From: Rahnella sp. AA | GTDB taxonomy: Bacteria > Pseudomonadota > Gammaproteobacteria > Enterobacterales > Enterobacteriaceae | Length of the DNA stretch: 64,000 nucleotides | Direction of reading: 5' to 3' | Assembly (NCBI RefSeq): GCF_002834385.1 | Contig: NZ_PITQ01000003.1 | Location: 62,001-126,000 of the forward strand | Part shown: positions 44,747 to 53,217 of the stretch, one piece after another | Layout of the letters: each line of letters begins with the position of its first letter | How positions within the stretch are numbered: the first letter of the stretch is position 1 | Made by a program: the position numbers and the translations under genes | Notes under the pieces: model-generated | The model's database searches: none | The model's input: the letters and a program-made list of their open reading frames with translations, nothing else | What the model was told of the DNA's origin: nothing

Positions 44747-46213
44747 TCAGACATGATGTATTTCAGGTTTCGCCCCGGTCATCAGGGGCGCGGGAGCCAC
44801 TTCGCCTGATACTTCCGGCGGCGTTTCCTGCCGCATAGCCAGCGTAAAGCCGAAAGTATTGATACCGCCACGACTGCTGGCAAACACATCACCGTGGTGC
44901 ATTAACGCCACTGCCCGTACGATAGAAAGCCCCAGCCCGTGGTGAGTGTCACTGCGCGTGCGCGACGAATCTGCCCGGTAGAATCGTTCAAACAGACGTG
45001 ACAGATGCTGCTCGTGTATCGGCTCACCGGCGTTGCCCACGGCAATGACCGCCATCCCGTCATTCTGCGTCAGTGAGACGGTAACACAGGAATGTCGATC
45101 CGCGTGGCGGGCGCTGTTTTCCAGCAAATTGGCCAGTGAACGGTGAAACAGACGCCGGTCAATACGCACGGTGACATCCCCTTCTACCGCAATATTCAGT
45201 GATTTTTCGGCAAATGACGGCTCCACGTATTCCGCTGTTTTAAGCGTTTCCTCCCGCAGCGAAACGTCCGTCAGCTGCGTGGCGTGCTCCCCGGCCTGTG
45301 CATGCGAGAGAAAAAGCATATCGTTAACAATGGATGTCATGCGTGCCAGCTCTTCAAGATTGGATTCCAGCAGGTCTTCCAGCTCACTGATTTCCCGCTC
45401 ACGCGATAATCCCAGCTGAGTCTGGCCGATGAGATTGGTCAGCGGCGTGCGAAGCTCGTGCGCCACATCGGCATTGAAACTTTCCAGTTGTCGCCAGGCA
45501 ATTTCCTGACGTTCCAGCACGCCGTTGAAAGAACGGGCAAGCTGCTGGAGTTCGTCGGGCAACAGTGCGGTGTCCAGCCGCTGGCCGTGATTTCCGGGTG
45601 CCAGAGTTTGCGCCTGACGGCTCAGTTGTCTGACCGGCCGCATCCCGATACGGGTAATGGCAAAGCCCAGCAGCCCGACCAGAATCAGCCCGATAACCGA
45701 GATAATAATCAGCGTACGGGTAAATTCATTCAACGTGCCGATATAAGGTGTGGAATCGATAGCCACCACATAGCGCAACGCCGGGCGTTCACCCCGCGCA
45801 GGAATCTTTGTGATCAGCAAATACAGTGAACATGCCCCTTTATGCGCGCCGGGCACTTTATTATAGCCATCACTCAGTACGTCCCAGTCGACGCCCGGCG
45901 GCGGAGCGCCACCCACCTGAAAACGCGGATCGTCACTGAGGATCCAGTACTGCACCCTCCGGCCTTCGGTGTCCGACAGATCGGCAAATTTTGCAGGCAG
46001 CGGCTGCCAGTCCTGCACCGTCGTGCGGGCCAGGATCCACGGCTCCATTAATGAAGTCCGGAACTGGAGTTCATTGTGCATTTGCTTTTTCAGCGATTCA
46101 TGCAGCGAAGTGCGCAGAAACAGGGCATAGGCCGAGACAATCAGCACCGCTGCCAGGGTAAACATCAGCGCCAGACGTACGGAGATCGAGCGTGTAAAGT
46201 TAAGCTTTTTCAT
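44747..46213 (-). CDS. Heavy-metal-type sensor histidine kinase (CusS-like)
   Basis: The 488-residue kinase has a membrane segment (about 12-33), a periplasmic domain, a second membrane segment (about 166-187), HAMP, and HisKA with the phosphorylated histidine in VAHELRTPL near residue 252. The HATPase domain has N, G1 and G2 boxes (LLENSARHADR, VGNAGEPI, HHGLGLSIVRAV). It fits the CusS/IrlB group that senses periplasmic copper or silver, or oxidative signals (HprS). The ATG directly follows the TGA of the regulator gene, so the pair is translationally coupled. No CusCFBA efflux genes are adjacent, so the signal is uncertain. Confidence 0.92.
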   Translation of the reverse strand: MKKLNFTRSISVRLALMFTLAAVLIVSAYALFLRTSLHESLKKQMHNELQFRTSLMEPWILARTTVQDWQPLPAKFADLSDTEGRRVQYWILSDDPRFQVGGAPPPGVDWDVLSDGYNKVPGAHKGACSLYLLITKIPARGERPALRYVVAIDSTPYIGTLNEFTRTLIIISVIGLILVGLLGFAITRIGMRPVRQLSRQAQTLAPGNHGQRLDTALLPDELQQLARSFNGVLERQEIAWRQLESFNADVAHELRTPLTNLIGQTQLGLSREREISELEDLLESNLEELARMTSIVNDMLFLSHAQAGEHATQLTDVSLREETLKTAEYVEPSFAEKSLNIAVEGDVTVRIDRRLFHRSLANLLENSARHADRHSCVTVSLTQNDGMAVIAVGNAGEPIHEQHLSRLFERFYRADSSRTRSDTHHGLGLSIVRAVALMHHGDVFASSRGGINTFGFTLAMRQETPPEVSGEVAPAPLMTGAKPEIHHV

Positions 46214-46909
46214 TCAGGGTTTAACCGGGCGTTCAGGTCGGGTTTCAAGAACATAGCCCATCCCCCGGACGGTATGCAGAAGTTTGACCGGATAAGGCAG
46301 ATCAATTTTTGCCCGCAGACGTTTGATTGCCACCTCCACCACATTGGCATCGCTGTCAAAGTTCATATCCCAGACCTGTTCTGCAATCATCATTTTTGAC
46401 AAAATTTCCCCCTGATGGCGCACCAGCAGGCTCAGCAGGGCAAACTCTTTTGCCGTCAGCTCGACCCGCTCACCCGCGCGGGTCACACGGCGAGACAGCA
46501 AATCGACGTGCAGATCATTAATCTGCAACTGGGTAATATCGGCCCCGTCACTCGGACGGCGGCGCAGCAGCGCCTGAATACGCGCGACCAGCTCAATCAG
46601 GGAAAACGGCTTTGGCAGATAGTCATCCGCTCCCCGGCGCAGCCCTTTGACGCGTTCATCCACCGAGCCACGCGCGGAAAGCATCAGCACAGGTGTCTGT
46701 TTCACGGCGCGCAGCCCTTCAAGTACGCTGTAACCGTCCATTCCCGGCAGCATGACATCCAGGATAATGGCGTCGTAATCATATTCTGTGGCAAGGTGCA
46801 GCCCTTCAATTCCTTCTGCAGCCACGTCCACGGTAAAGCCCAGTTCGCTCAGCGCCCGGTTAATATAGGAAGACGTTTTTTCTTCATCTTCAACCAACAG
46901 TAGCCGCAT
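46214..46909 (-). CDS. OmpR-family response regulator (CusR/HprR-like)
   Basis: The 231-residue regulator has a receiver with the phosphorylated Asp51 ([12 protein letters not shown]), acidic residues at 8-10, Lys near 102 (LPKPF) and a winged-helix OmpR-type DNA-binding domain. The ATG at 46909 with GGGAAGAG upstream gives the normal family length; an upstream frame from 46990 is unlikely. It partners the adjacent kinase. The palindrome CCTGACA-TTTC-TGTCAGG 85 bp upstream is a likely autoregulatory site. Confidence 0.93.
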   Translation of the reverse strand: MRLLLVEDEEKTSSYINRALSELGFTVDVAAEGIEGLHLATEYDYDAIILDVMLPGMDGYSVLEGLRAVKQTPVLMLSARGSVDERVKGLRRGADDYLPKPFSLIELVARIQALLRRRPSDGADITQLQINDLHVDLLSRRVTRAGERVELTAKEFALLSLLVRHQGEILSKMMIAEQVWDMNFDSDANVVEVAIKRLRAKIDLPYPVKLLHTVRGMGYVLETRPERPVKP

Positions 46910-46993
46910 ATTGACTCTTCCCTTTCGCCCGACGGCGGTAATCATACATTTTTCTAATTTTAGCATTTCAGACCGTCGCGAAGCTGACATTTA

Positions 46994-47011
46994 CCTGACA
47001 TTTCTGTCAGG
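46994..47011. promoter_or_regulatory. Putative response-regulator operator
   Basis: CCTGACA-TTTC-TGTCAGG, perfect seven-base arms. Looser TGACAT and ATGTC half sites flank it on both sides (46985 and 47017), suggesting several subsites, as for CusR/HprR-type regulators. Confidence 0.65.
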
Positions 47012-47127
47012 AAAGAATGTCGTCTGTTTTAAATCAGGGAACGTTGAAACAGGGATTATTAAGATCGGCCAAATTTAACAGGAAGAAGGGAATTTAAATA
47101 TTCAGGAAGCACATTCCGATAAGACAT

Positions 47128-47153
47128 AAAAAAAGGCGACCGGAGCCGCCTTT
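47128..47153 (-). terminator. Intrinsic terminator of the porin gene
   Basis: AAAGGCG pairs with CGCCTTT around an eight-base loop, with a T run on the minus strand, 21 bp after the porin stop. Confidence 0.85.
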
Positions 47154-47173
47154 GAATACACTTCTCAGACAAA

Positions 47174-48298
47174 TCAGAACTGGTAAACAATACCGACAGC
47201 AGTCACGTCATCGGTGCTGATCCCGGCTTCGCGGGTGAAGCTATTTTCATCCACCAGGTTAACCATGTAATCAACAAACATATTAATGTTTTTGTTGAAA
47301 TAATACGTCGCACCGAAGTCTACGTATTTAACTAAATCCTGATCGCCGTAAGTACGACCAGAAGCAGAACGGCCCAAATCTTTACCTTTATTCACATCAT
47401 AAGAAATGAACGGTTGCAGACCGAAATCAAACTGATAGCTGGCATACAGCTCCATAATTTGGGATTTATTGGCATAACCGTAAGCACTGTCATCTGAAAC
47501 GCCCCCGAAGCGGGAAGCATTATAAGACTGCGTATACATCGCACCTAAATAAACACCGTGGGCATCATATTTAATTGCACCGGAATACGCTTCTGCGCGT
47601 TTACCATTCCCCATAATCCCGGAGGTCCGGCTATTTTGTTCAATGGTACGGTCGGCGCTGCTCATTGCACCCACAACGCTGACGCCTGCGCCGATATTAT
47701 AGGTGGCAGACATCCCGTAGCCGTCGCCATTCTGGCGTAATACGCTACGAACACCCGGCTCACCGCCGCCGTCATTTTTACCCTGGTACTGAATCGCAAT
47801 ATCCAGACCATCAATCAGGCCGTAGAATCCGCTCTCACGGTAGGTGGCGACACCGTTTGCGCGGCTGAACATGAACTGGTCAGAACCGTAGGTCATGGCA
47901 TCAAATTCAGGCTGCATATCGGTAAAGCCGAGGGAGTCGTACAGCACGCCACGGTTACGGCCATAGTCGAATGAGCCGTAATCACCGAATTTCAGGCCGG
48001 CAAATCCGTAACGGGTTTTAGGTGTTGCATCCTCGTTTTCAGCAGAGCTGGCATCAAACTGGGACTGCCACTGGCCGTAGCCGGTCAGCTGGTCGTTGAT
48101 TTGTGTTTCACCACGGAAACCCAGGCGGACATACGTCTGGTCGCCATCCATACTTGGATCACGGGAGAAATAGTGTTCGCCGGAAATCAAACCGGTGATG
48201 TCCAGTTTGCTGCCGTCTTTATTGTAAACTTCTGCTGCGTGAGCTGTGCCTGCCAGCAGTACCGATGACATGGCTAAAAAGATCGCTTTATGCTTCAT
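47174..48298 (-). CDS. General trimeric porin (OmpC/OmpF family)
   Basis: The 374-residue outer-membrane protein has a signal peptide [21 protein letters not shown], with cleavage before [12 protein letters not shown], the usual start of mature enteric porins. The loop 3 region includes PEFDAMTYG and the protein ends in phenylalanine (VYQF), the BAM sorting signal. It forms 16-stranded trimers for small hydrophilic solutes. Several starts are possible; I take the ATG at 48298 after GAGGG. Divergent from it lies a micF-like RNA, the arrangement seen at ompC in E. coli. Confidence 0.92.
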   Translation of the reverse strand: MKHKAIFLAMSSVLLAGTAHAAEVYNKDGSKLDITGLISGEHYFSRDPSMDGDQTYVRLGFRGETQINDQLTGYGQWQSQFDASSAENEDATPKTRYGFAGLKFGDYGSFDYGRNRGVLYDSLGFTDMQPEFDAMTYGSDQFMFSRANGVATYRESGFYGLIDGLDIAIQYQGKNDGGGEPGVRSVLRQNGDGYGMSATYNIGAGVSVVGAMSSADRTIEQNSRTSGIMGNGKRAEAYSGAIKYDAHGVYLGAMYTQSYNASRFGGVSDDSAYGYANKSQIMELYASYQFDFGLQPFISYDVNKGKDLGRSASGRTYGDQDLVKYVDFGATYYFNKNINMFVDYMVNLVDENSFTREAGISTDDVTAVGIVYQF

Positions 48299-48566
48299 CA
48301 TAACCCTCAATGATTGATATATCGCCGCTGCTAATTTATTGAGCCTTGGGCAAAATAAAGTTTCGAGCCTTAACTATCACGCCAGGCCCATTTATTGGTT
48401 ATTTCGTATCACAGTGAAAACACTGCGTATTTGATTTATCATTTTTTATTCGCGGGTGTAAATAAATGTTTTATTTTGTCAGCACAGATTGATAAATATC
48501 ACACGGTGAAATTCAAATCGCACATTTTGATAATCCAACCTCGCAGGCAATCGGTTACTTTGAGTC
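48299..48566. other. AT-rich regulatory region between the porin and the micF-like RNA
   Basis: No coding frame. It should hold the porin promoter and OmpR sites, which I cannot place with confidence, and a marbox at its right end. Confidence 0.5.
48517..48535 (+). promoter_or_regulatory. Marbox (MarA/SoxS/Rob site) at the micF-like promoter
   Basis: ATCGCACATTTTGATAATC matches the degenerate marbox AYnGCACnnWnnRYYAAAY at all but two defined positions. It ends about 20 bp before a -10-like TACTTT (48556-48561), overlapping the expected -35, as in class II activated promoters. Confidence 0.65.
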
Positions 48567-48661
48567 GCTTCATTATTATTATTGGCTTTTTATTGGCCTG
48601 ATTTAGATTATTTTAATTATATGCTTTTCATATAACCGAATATTAATTTATTCGGTTTTTT
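48567..48661 (+). ncRNA. micF: Candidate MicF-like antisense small RNA
   Basis: No coding frame fits this segment, yet it ends in a perfect intrinsic terminator (AACCGAATA, six-base loop, TATTCGGTT, then T) whose stem nearly equals that of E. coli MicF as I recall it. About 95 nt fits MicF (93). The proposed 5' end, GCTTCATTATTATTATTGG, resembles the MicF 5' segment that pairs with ompF mRNA, and a small hairpin ATATG-CTTTT-CATAT precedes the terminator. It is divergent from an OmpC-type porin gene, and a marbox lies upstream. The exact 5' end is a guess. Confidence 0.68.
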
Positions 48662-48740
48662 GTTCATTCTTTTAAAATACTTTGAGATAAGAAAAACTTA
48701 TATTACCTCAGTCGGGATATCGCATTGATTAGACTAACTG

Positions 48741-48754
48741 ACAACGTGCGTTGT
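48741..48754. promoter_or_regulatory. Inverted repeat ACAACG-TG-CGTTGT
   Basis: Six-base perfect arms with a two-base centre, 83 bp upstream of the MarA-like gene start. Possible operator for a repressor of that gene (as RamR or SoxR act on ramA and soxS). Confidence 0.45.
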
Positions 48755-48836
48755 GAATTTAGGTTAAATCAGTGTTTTTTTGTTTTCTGTTATTCATTTT
48801 ATAAGAATGAAAATAGATAAATGTTCTGAGGCTATA

Positions 48837-49187
48837 ATGATGATAATACGCGATGAAATCGTTCGATCAATCATGTTATGGATTGACGACAATATTGATA
48901 AACCGCTTAAAATAAATGATGTGGCGGAGAAATCCGGATATTCCAAGTGGCACTTGCAACGCGTTTTTCATGAGAAAACGGAACAAACTATTGCGAATTA
49001 TATCCGCGACAAAAAACTTGAAAGTGCTGCCTGCGATCTCATCAAAAAGACTGATTCTATCGTTGATATTTCTTACCGGTATGGTTTTGATTCGCAACAA
49101 TCTTTCACCCGCGCGTTTTCCCGGAAATACCATATTTCGCCGGGGCACTGGCGCAGAAGATTCAATGATTACATCGGGAGTTCATGA
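48837..49187 (+). CDS. MarA/SoxS/Rob/RamA-like AraC activator
   Basis: The 116-residue protein is little more than the two helix-turn-helix motifs. IDDNIDKPLKINDVAEKSGYSKWHLQR and IVDISYRYGFDSQQSFTRAFSRKYHISPGHWRR both match Rob and MarA closely. Members activate efflux, porin control and stress genes at marboxes. The ATG at 48837 follows GAGG and gives the RamA-like length (113-127); an upstream start at 48780 is less likely. It lies right of a micF-like RNA with a marbox, so local control is plausible. Which of the MarA, SoxS or RamA types it is cannot be fixed. Confidence 0.88.
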   Translation: MMIIRDEIVRSIMLWIDDNIDKPLKINDVAEKSGYSKWHLQRVFHEKTEQTIANYIRDKKLESAACDLIKKTDSIVDISYRYGFDSQQSFTRAFSRKYHISPGHWRRRFNDYIGSS

Positions 49188-49198
49188 ACGACGCACTT

Positions 49199-49231
49199 CC
49201 CGCTGAGGCATGTGCCTTTGCACTCAGCGGG
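49199..49231. terminator. Hairpin between convergent genes
   Basis: CCCGCTGAG (49199-49207) pairs with CTCAGCGGG (49223-49231) between the MarA-like gene and the aminotransferase gene. No T run. Confidence 0.55.
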
Positions 49232-49239
49232 ACAGAGGC

Positions 49240-50451
49240 TTACCGGGCGGGGCTGAGCCTGCCACACGCGGCCGCAATGCGCCGCCCGGCTTCGGCTACC
49301 GTGGCGTTATCGGTGGCAATCGATAACCGGAAATAAGGCGACAAGCCGTACGCACTGCCGCCCACGCCGGAGACGCCATTTTCTAACAGATAGTCCATCA
49401 CGTCGGCTTCATTTTCGATTTTCGCACCGCCCGGACGATAGCGCCCGATAAGCCCTGCACAGCGGCAGAAAACGAAGAAACCGCCCTGGGGCACCCGCAA
49501 TTCAAGGCCGTCAACAGTCGCCAGAATGCCGGTGATCGCGTCACGGCGCTGCTGATAGGCCGCCACCTGTGGCGCGAGGAAATCCAGCCCGCCGGTGTAC
49601 GCCGCCAGCGCTGCGGCCTGGCTGACAGAACTTGCGCCAGAACTGATTTGTGACTGCACCACGGTCATGGCGGTGATCAGTTCTTTCGGCCCGGCACCGA
49701 AACCGATGCGCCATCCGGTCATGGCATAGGTTTTAGACACGCCACCGACCAGTAAACTTCGCGCCTGAAAATCGTCCGCCACGTTCAGCAAATTACGGTG
49801 TTCGCGGCCATCAAACAGAATGTGCTCATACAAATCATCGAGCATGACCAGCACCTGCGGATGCTGGCGCAACACATCGGCCAGCGCCTGTAATTCTTGC
49901 GTGCTATACACCGCACCGCTTGGATTCCCCGGATGGTTGAGCACCAGCCAGCGCGTGCGCGGCGTAATGCTGGCCGCCAGTTGCTGTGGAGAAAGCTTAT
50001 AACCCTGCTCCAGATGGCACTCCACAAACACCGGCGTGCCGCCGTTAAAGCGCACGCTGTCCGGGAACGTCGGCCAGTACGGCACCGGCACAATCACTTC
50101 ATCGCCGTCGTTTAACGTCGCCGCAAACGCGTTGAAAATGACCTGCTTCGCGCCGTTGGCAATCATCAGGTTTTCGATGCCAAATTCCAGCCGGTTTTCC
50201 TGCTGCAATTTACGCTGCACCGCCTCGCGCAGCGCCCGTATCCCGGGTGTTGGCGTGTATTTAGTTTCACCGCGCGCGATGGCCTCATACGCCGCCTGCT
50301 TAACGTGCTCCGGCGTATCAAAATCCGGCTCGCCGGTGGTGAGATCCAGAATATCGACACCGGCCTTTTTCAGATCATTGGTACGCTGCTTTGCCGCCGC
50401 GTTGGCGGAAAGCGAAACGCGCTGCACGCGCTGTGACAACGAAACTGTCAT
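49240..50451 (-). CDS. PLP-dependent class I aminotransferase
   Basis: The 403-residue protein is a fold-type I aminotransferase of the AspC/AAT group. TGEPDFDTPEHVKQAA and TPTPGIRALREAV lie near the start, NHPGNPSG carries the substrate-site asparagine, and GGVSKTYAMTGWRIGF holds the Schiff-base lysine (about 239). The glutamate-type arginine region is near RLSIAT at the C-terminus. It is last in a three-gene operon with a flavin monooxygenase (15 bp upstream) and an iron-type dehydrogenase, suggesting interconversion of an amino acid and its 2-oxo acid in organosulfur breakdown. That role is inference. Confidence 0.88.
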   Translation of the reverse strand: MTVSLSQRVQRVSLSANAAAKQRTNDLKKAGVDILDLTTGEPDFDTPEHVKQAAYEAIARGETKYTPTPGIRALREAVQRKLQQENRLEFGIENLMIANGAKQVIFNAFAATLNDGDEVIVPVPYWPTFPDSVRFNGGTPVFVECHLEQGYKLSPQQLAASITPRTRWLVLNHPGNPSGAVYSTQELQALADVLRQHPQVLVMLDDLYEHILFDGREHRNLLNVADDFQARSLLVGGVSKTYAMTGWRIGFGAGPKELITAMTVVQSQISSGASSVSQAAALAAYTGGLDFLAPQVAAYQQRRDAITGILATVDGLELRVPQGGFFVFCRCAGLIGRYRPGGAKIENEADVMDYLLENGVSGVGGSAYGLSPYFRLSIATDNATVAEAGRRIAAACGRLSPAR

Positions 50452-50466
50452 ACCTTTATCCTTATA

Positions 50467-51771
50467 TCAGAGCGCGGGCAAACCCAGGTTTTCGCGCAAA
50501 GTGCTGAATTCATACTCTTCGCGGAACAACCCGCGACGGCGTAATTCCGGGATCACCAGCTCGACAAACAGCGAAAGCTGCTCCGGCATGATGGCAGGCA
50601 TAATATTGAAACCGTCCGCGCCGCCCTGCTCCAGCCAAAGCTGGAAATCATCGGCGATATCTTCTGCTGTCCCCACCAGAACGCGGTGTCCGCGTGAACC
50701 GGCAGCAATCGCAGCCAGTTCACGCAGGGTCAGATTCTCGCGGTATGCCAGATCCGTCAGCAGTTTCACGCGGCTCTGATTGCCTTCACCGGCAGGCACG
50801 TCCGGCACCGGGCCGTCGAGCGGGAACTGGCTGAGATCCATATTAAAGCGGGTTGAAAGCTGACGGATGCCGTTATCGATATCCACCAGCGAATTGAGTT
50901 CACGCCAGGTTTCACGCGCTTCTTCCCGCGTGCGGCCCACGACCGGCATCACGCCGGGCAGGATCAGCACGTGATCCGGATTACGCCCCGCGTCTTTCAC
51001 CTGCTGTTTCTGCGAACGGTAAAACACCTGCGCTTCTTCCAGCGTCGCGGCGGCGGTAAACACCACTTCGGCGGTGGCGGCCGCCAGCTTCTGGCCGTCA
51101 GCGGATGAACCGGCCTCGATAATGACCGGACGTCCCTGCGGTGAACGGGTGATATTCAGCGGCCCCTGCACCTGGAAATATTTCCCGCGATGATCAATCG
51201 GCTGAATTTTTTCATTCACGAAATACTGGCCGCTGTCTTTGTCCGGCGCCACCGCGCCTTCCTGCCAGCCTTCCCACAGCTTAAACGCCACATCGAGAAA
51301 CTCGTGCGCCACGGCGTAACGCTCGGCGTGCATCGGCATATCTTCCCGGCTGAAATTGCGCGCCACGTCGGTGGAAAACGACGTCACCACGTTCCACGCC
51401 GCACGGCCATGGCTGATGTGATCCAGCGACGAAAAGCTGCGCGCCAGATTAAACGGATCGGTAAATGTGGTCGATGCGGTCGCCGCCAGCCCGATGTGAC
51501 GGGTCTGCACTGCCAGCGCGGCCAGTAACGTCAGCGGCTCGAGGCGCGCCATGGTAGAAGGCAGGCGGTAAACGCTGGTCGCCAGCGCGTCACCGATGAA
51601 GAACATATCGAACTTGCCTTCTTCGGCTTTTTTGGCGATCCACGTCAGCCATTCAACGTCCGTTGGCGAACCGAGCTTTTCGGTTAAACGCCAGCCGCTG
51701 ACGTGATGCCCGAGCGGTTGAACAAACAGGCCGAGGCGCAGCTTTCTGGTGTTTTCTGAAGAAGAAGTCAT
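50467..51771 (-). CDS. NtaA/SnaA/DszA-type FMN-dependent monooxygenase
   Basis: The 434-residue protein has the bacterial luciferase-like fold of the NtaA family: FDMFFIGDALATS near residue 54, SSLDHISHGRAAWNVVTS near 121 and SPQGRPVIIEAGSS near 215. These enzymes use reduced FMN supplied by a reductase and oxygen to break C-S or C-N bonds; YxeK (2-succino-N-acetylcysteine) and YtnJ of Bacillus are relatives. It lies between the aminotransferase (15 bp) and iron-type dehydrogenase (9 bp) genes. The substrate is likely a sulfur compound, by context. No FMN reductase gene is visible. Confidence 0.88.
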   Translation of the reverse strand: MTSSSENTRKLRLGLFVQPLGHHVSGWRLTEKLGSPTDVEWLTWIAKKAEEGKFDMFFIGDALATSVYRLPSTMARLEPLTLLAALAVQTRHIGLAATASTTFTDPFNLARSFSSLDHISHGRAAWNVVTSFSTDVARNFSREDMPMHAERYAVAHEFLDVAFKLWEGWQEGAVAPDKDSGQYFVNEKIQPIDHRGKYFQVQGPLNITRSPQGRPVIIEAGSSADGQKLAAATAEVVFTAAATLEEAQVFYRSQKQQVKDAGRNPDHVLILPGVMPVVGRTREEARETWRELNSLVDIDNGIRQLSTRFNMDLSQFPLDGPVPDVPAGEGNQSRVKLLTDLAYRENLTLRELAAIAAGSRGHRVLVGTAEDIADDFQLWLEQGGADGFNIMPAIMPEQLSLFVELVIPELRRRGLFREEYEFSTLRENLGLPAL

Positions 51772-51780
51772 GAAATGTTC

Positions 51781-52860
51781 CTAAGAATAATGTTGATTTT
51801 CTGTCGCCCGCAGGGCTTTTTCGATGTGTTCAGCGGCCATGGAAAACGGCAGGCGCGCCGCGTTTTCGGCGGAGAATTTCACTTCACGGGCAATAGATGA
51901 AAGGATTTCATCGCGGTTGCCGTTGAGTTCCGGCAGCGCCAGCGGCGCATCGTACTGCCGCAGCAGCGCCAGAAGTGCCGGCTCCGGTTCGCCGTTGTCG
52001 CTTTCCATCAGCGATTGCACCAGCAGACCGAAACCGACTTTCTCGCCGTGCAGCCAGTCGTGCAGTTCAGGCTGATGGGTAAAACGGTTGTGAATGGCGT
52101 GCGCCACGCCCGGCGCGGGCGTTTCATCACGCATGCTGTTGGCCATACCCGCCGCCGCGATATTGGCGTCGATTACTTTAATCAGCGCCGGAGTCACTTC
52201 ATGGCGGGCATTATCAAGCACTGCCTGTGCGCCGTATTTATCAAAGGTTTCCACCGCCAGTTTTGCCGCCTGAACCTTGAGATTCAGCGCCAGGCTGTCG
52301 TCGCTTTTCTGTTTATACGGCCGGAATTCGTACCATTTCGCCAGCGCATCCACGATGCCCGCTTTCAGATAACGAACGTCGTTTTGCGCGATGACTTCGC
52401 TGTCCACCAGCACCATCAGCGGCATGCGCGACAACGGCTGGCTGCGGACGTGCCCGCCTTGCGCATTGTAAATAATGCTGACCGGCGACCAGGCGGCGCA
52501 GGTCGCGGCCACCGTCGGCAGCGTCACCAGCACAATGTCATCAATCAGATTCGCGATAGCTTTCGCGCAGTCCAGCACGCGTCCGCCGCCGATACCCAGC
52601 ACCAGCGTGGCGTTTTGCGCCCGCACGGCGTTGAGATGTGTTTCGATCGCGGCATCGGTGCATTCTGTGGTCAGGAAATTCACCTGCCAGCGGATCCCCG
52701 CCTCACGCAGGCTGTTTTCCAGCTGCGGATTCACCGCCTGCCACGCTTTCGGGCTGGTGATAATCGCGATTTCAGCAGAGTGCGCGGCAAGAAGTTCGCC
52801 GGCACGGGCACGCAGCCCCGGCTGATGGTGGTAGGTTTTCGGTGATTTTATAGCGAACAC
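51781..52860 (-). CDS. Iron-containing alcohol dehydrogenase (glycerol dehydrogenase/HcxA-like)
   Basis: The 359-residue protein fits the GldA branch of iron-type dehydrogenases. GIGGGRVLDCAKAIAN near 91 is the nucleotide loop, TCAAWSP near 119 is a substrate/nucleotide segment, and the metal histidines lie in GVAHAIHNRFTHQPELHDWLHGEKV (about 235-259). E. coli HcxA, a relative, reduces 2-oxo acids to hydroxy acids. It heads the operon with the monooxygenase and aminotransferase, so it could act on the 2-oxo acid made there, which is inference. The start is GTG. A 357-bp gap separates it from the divergent lyase operon. Confidence 0.85.
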   Translation of the reverse strand: MFAIKSPKTYHHQPGLRARAGELLAAHSAEIAIITSPKAWQAVNPQLENSLREAGIRWQVNFLTTECTDAAIETHLNAVRAQNATLVLGIGGGRVLDCAKAIANLIDDIVLVTLPTVAATCAAWSPVSIIYNAQGGHVRSQPLSRMPLMVLVDSEVIAQNDVRYLKAGIVDALAKWYEFRPYKQKSDDSLALNLKVQAAKLAVETFDKYGAQAVLDNARHEVTPALIKVIDANIAAAGMANSMRDETPAPGVAHAIHNRFTHQPELHDWLHGEKVGFGLLVQSLMESDNGEPEPALLALLRQYDAPLALPELNGNRDEILSSIAREVKFSAENAARLPFSMAAEHIEKALRATENQHYS

Positions 52861-53217
52861 GATGATGCCCTATTCTCTGGTCAGTAATTGAATAAACTGC
52901 CTGCCCGTAATAAACAGGAATTTGGATATGGGATATATTAAGTCGTTATATAAAGCATCGTACGAGAATTGAAAAAATAAACAAAGCGCTGATTACGGAT
53001 CCTTATTCACTAATTCGCAATAGAATAGATGAATTTTCGCTATAGCCTATAAACTCCTTGCATCCTGTGCTGGATCAAAGAAATGATAGCGCCAGACGGG
53101 GCTAATTTAACTCAATAAAAACAGATGCATCGGGCCATCACCCGCGCCGGGCAACCTGTTTTCATTATTGTTTTCAAAACAATGTTAATTAACCCTTTAT
53201 ATAAGAAGAGAATATTC
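52861..53217. other. Divergent promoter region of the organosulfur operons
   Basis: No coding frame. It is AT-rich and contains no palindrome I trust. It must hold promoters for both the dehydrogenase operon (minus) and the lyase operon (plus). A CysB or Cbl site would be expected but cannot be placed, as that consensus is too degenerate. Confidence 0.55.
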
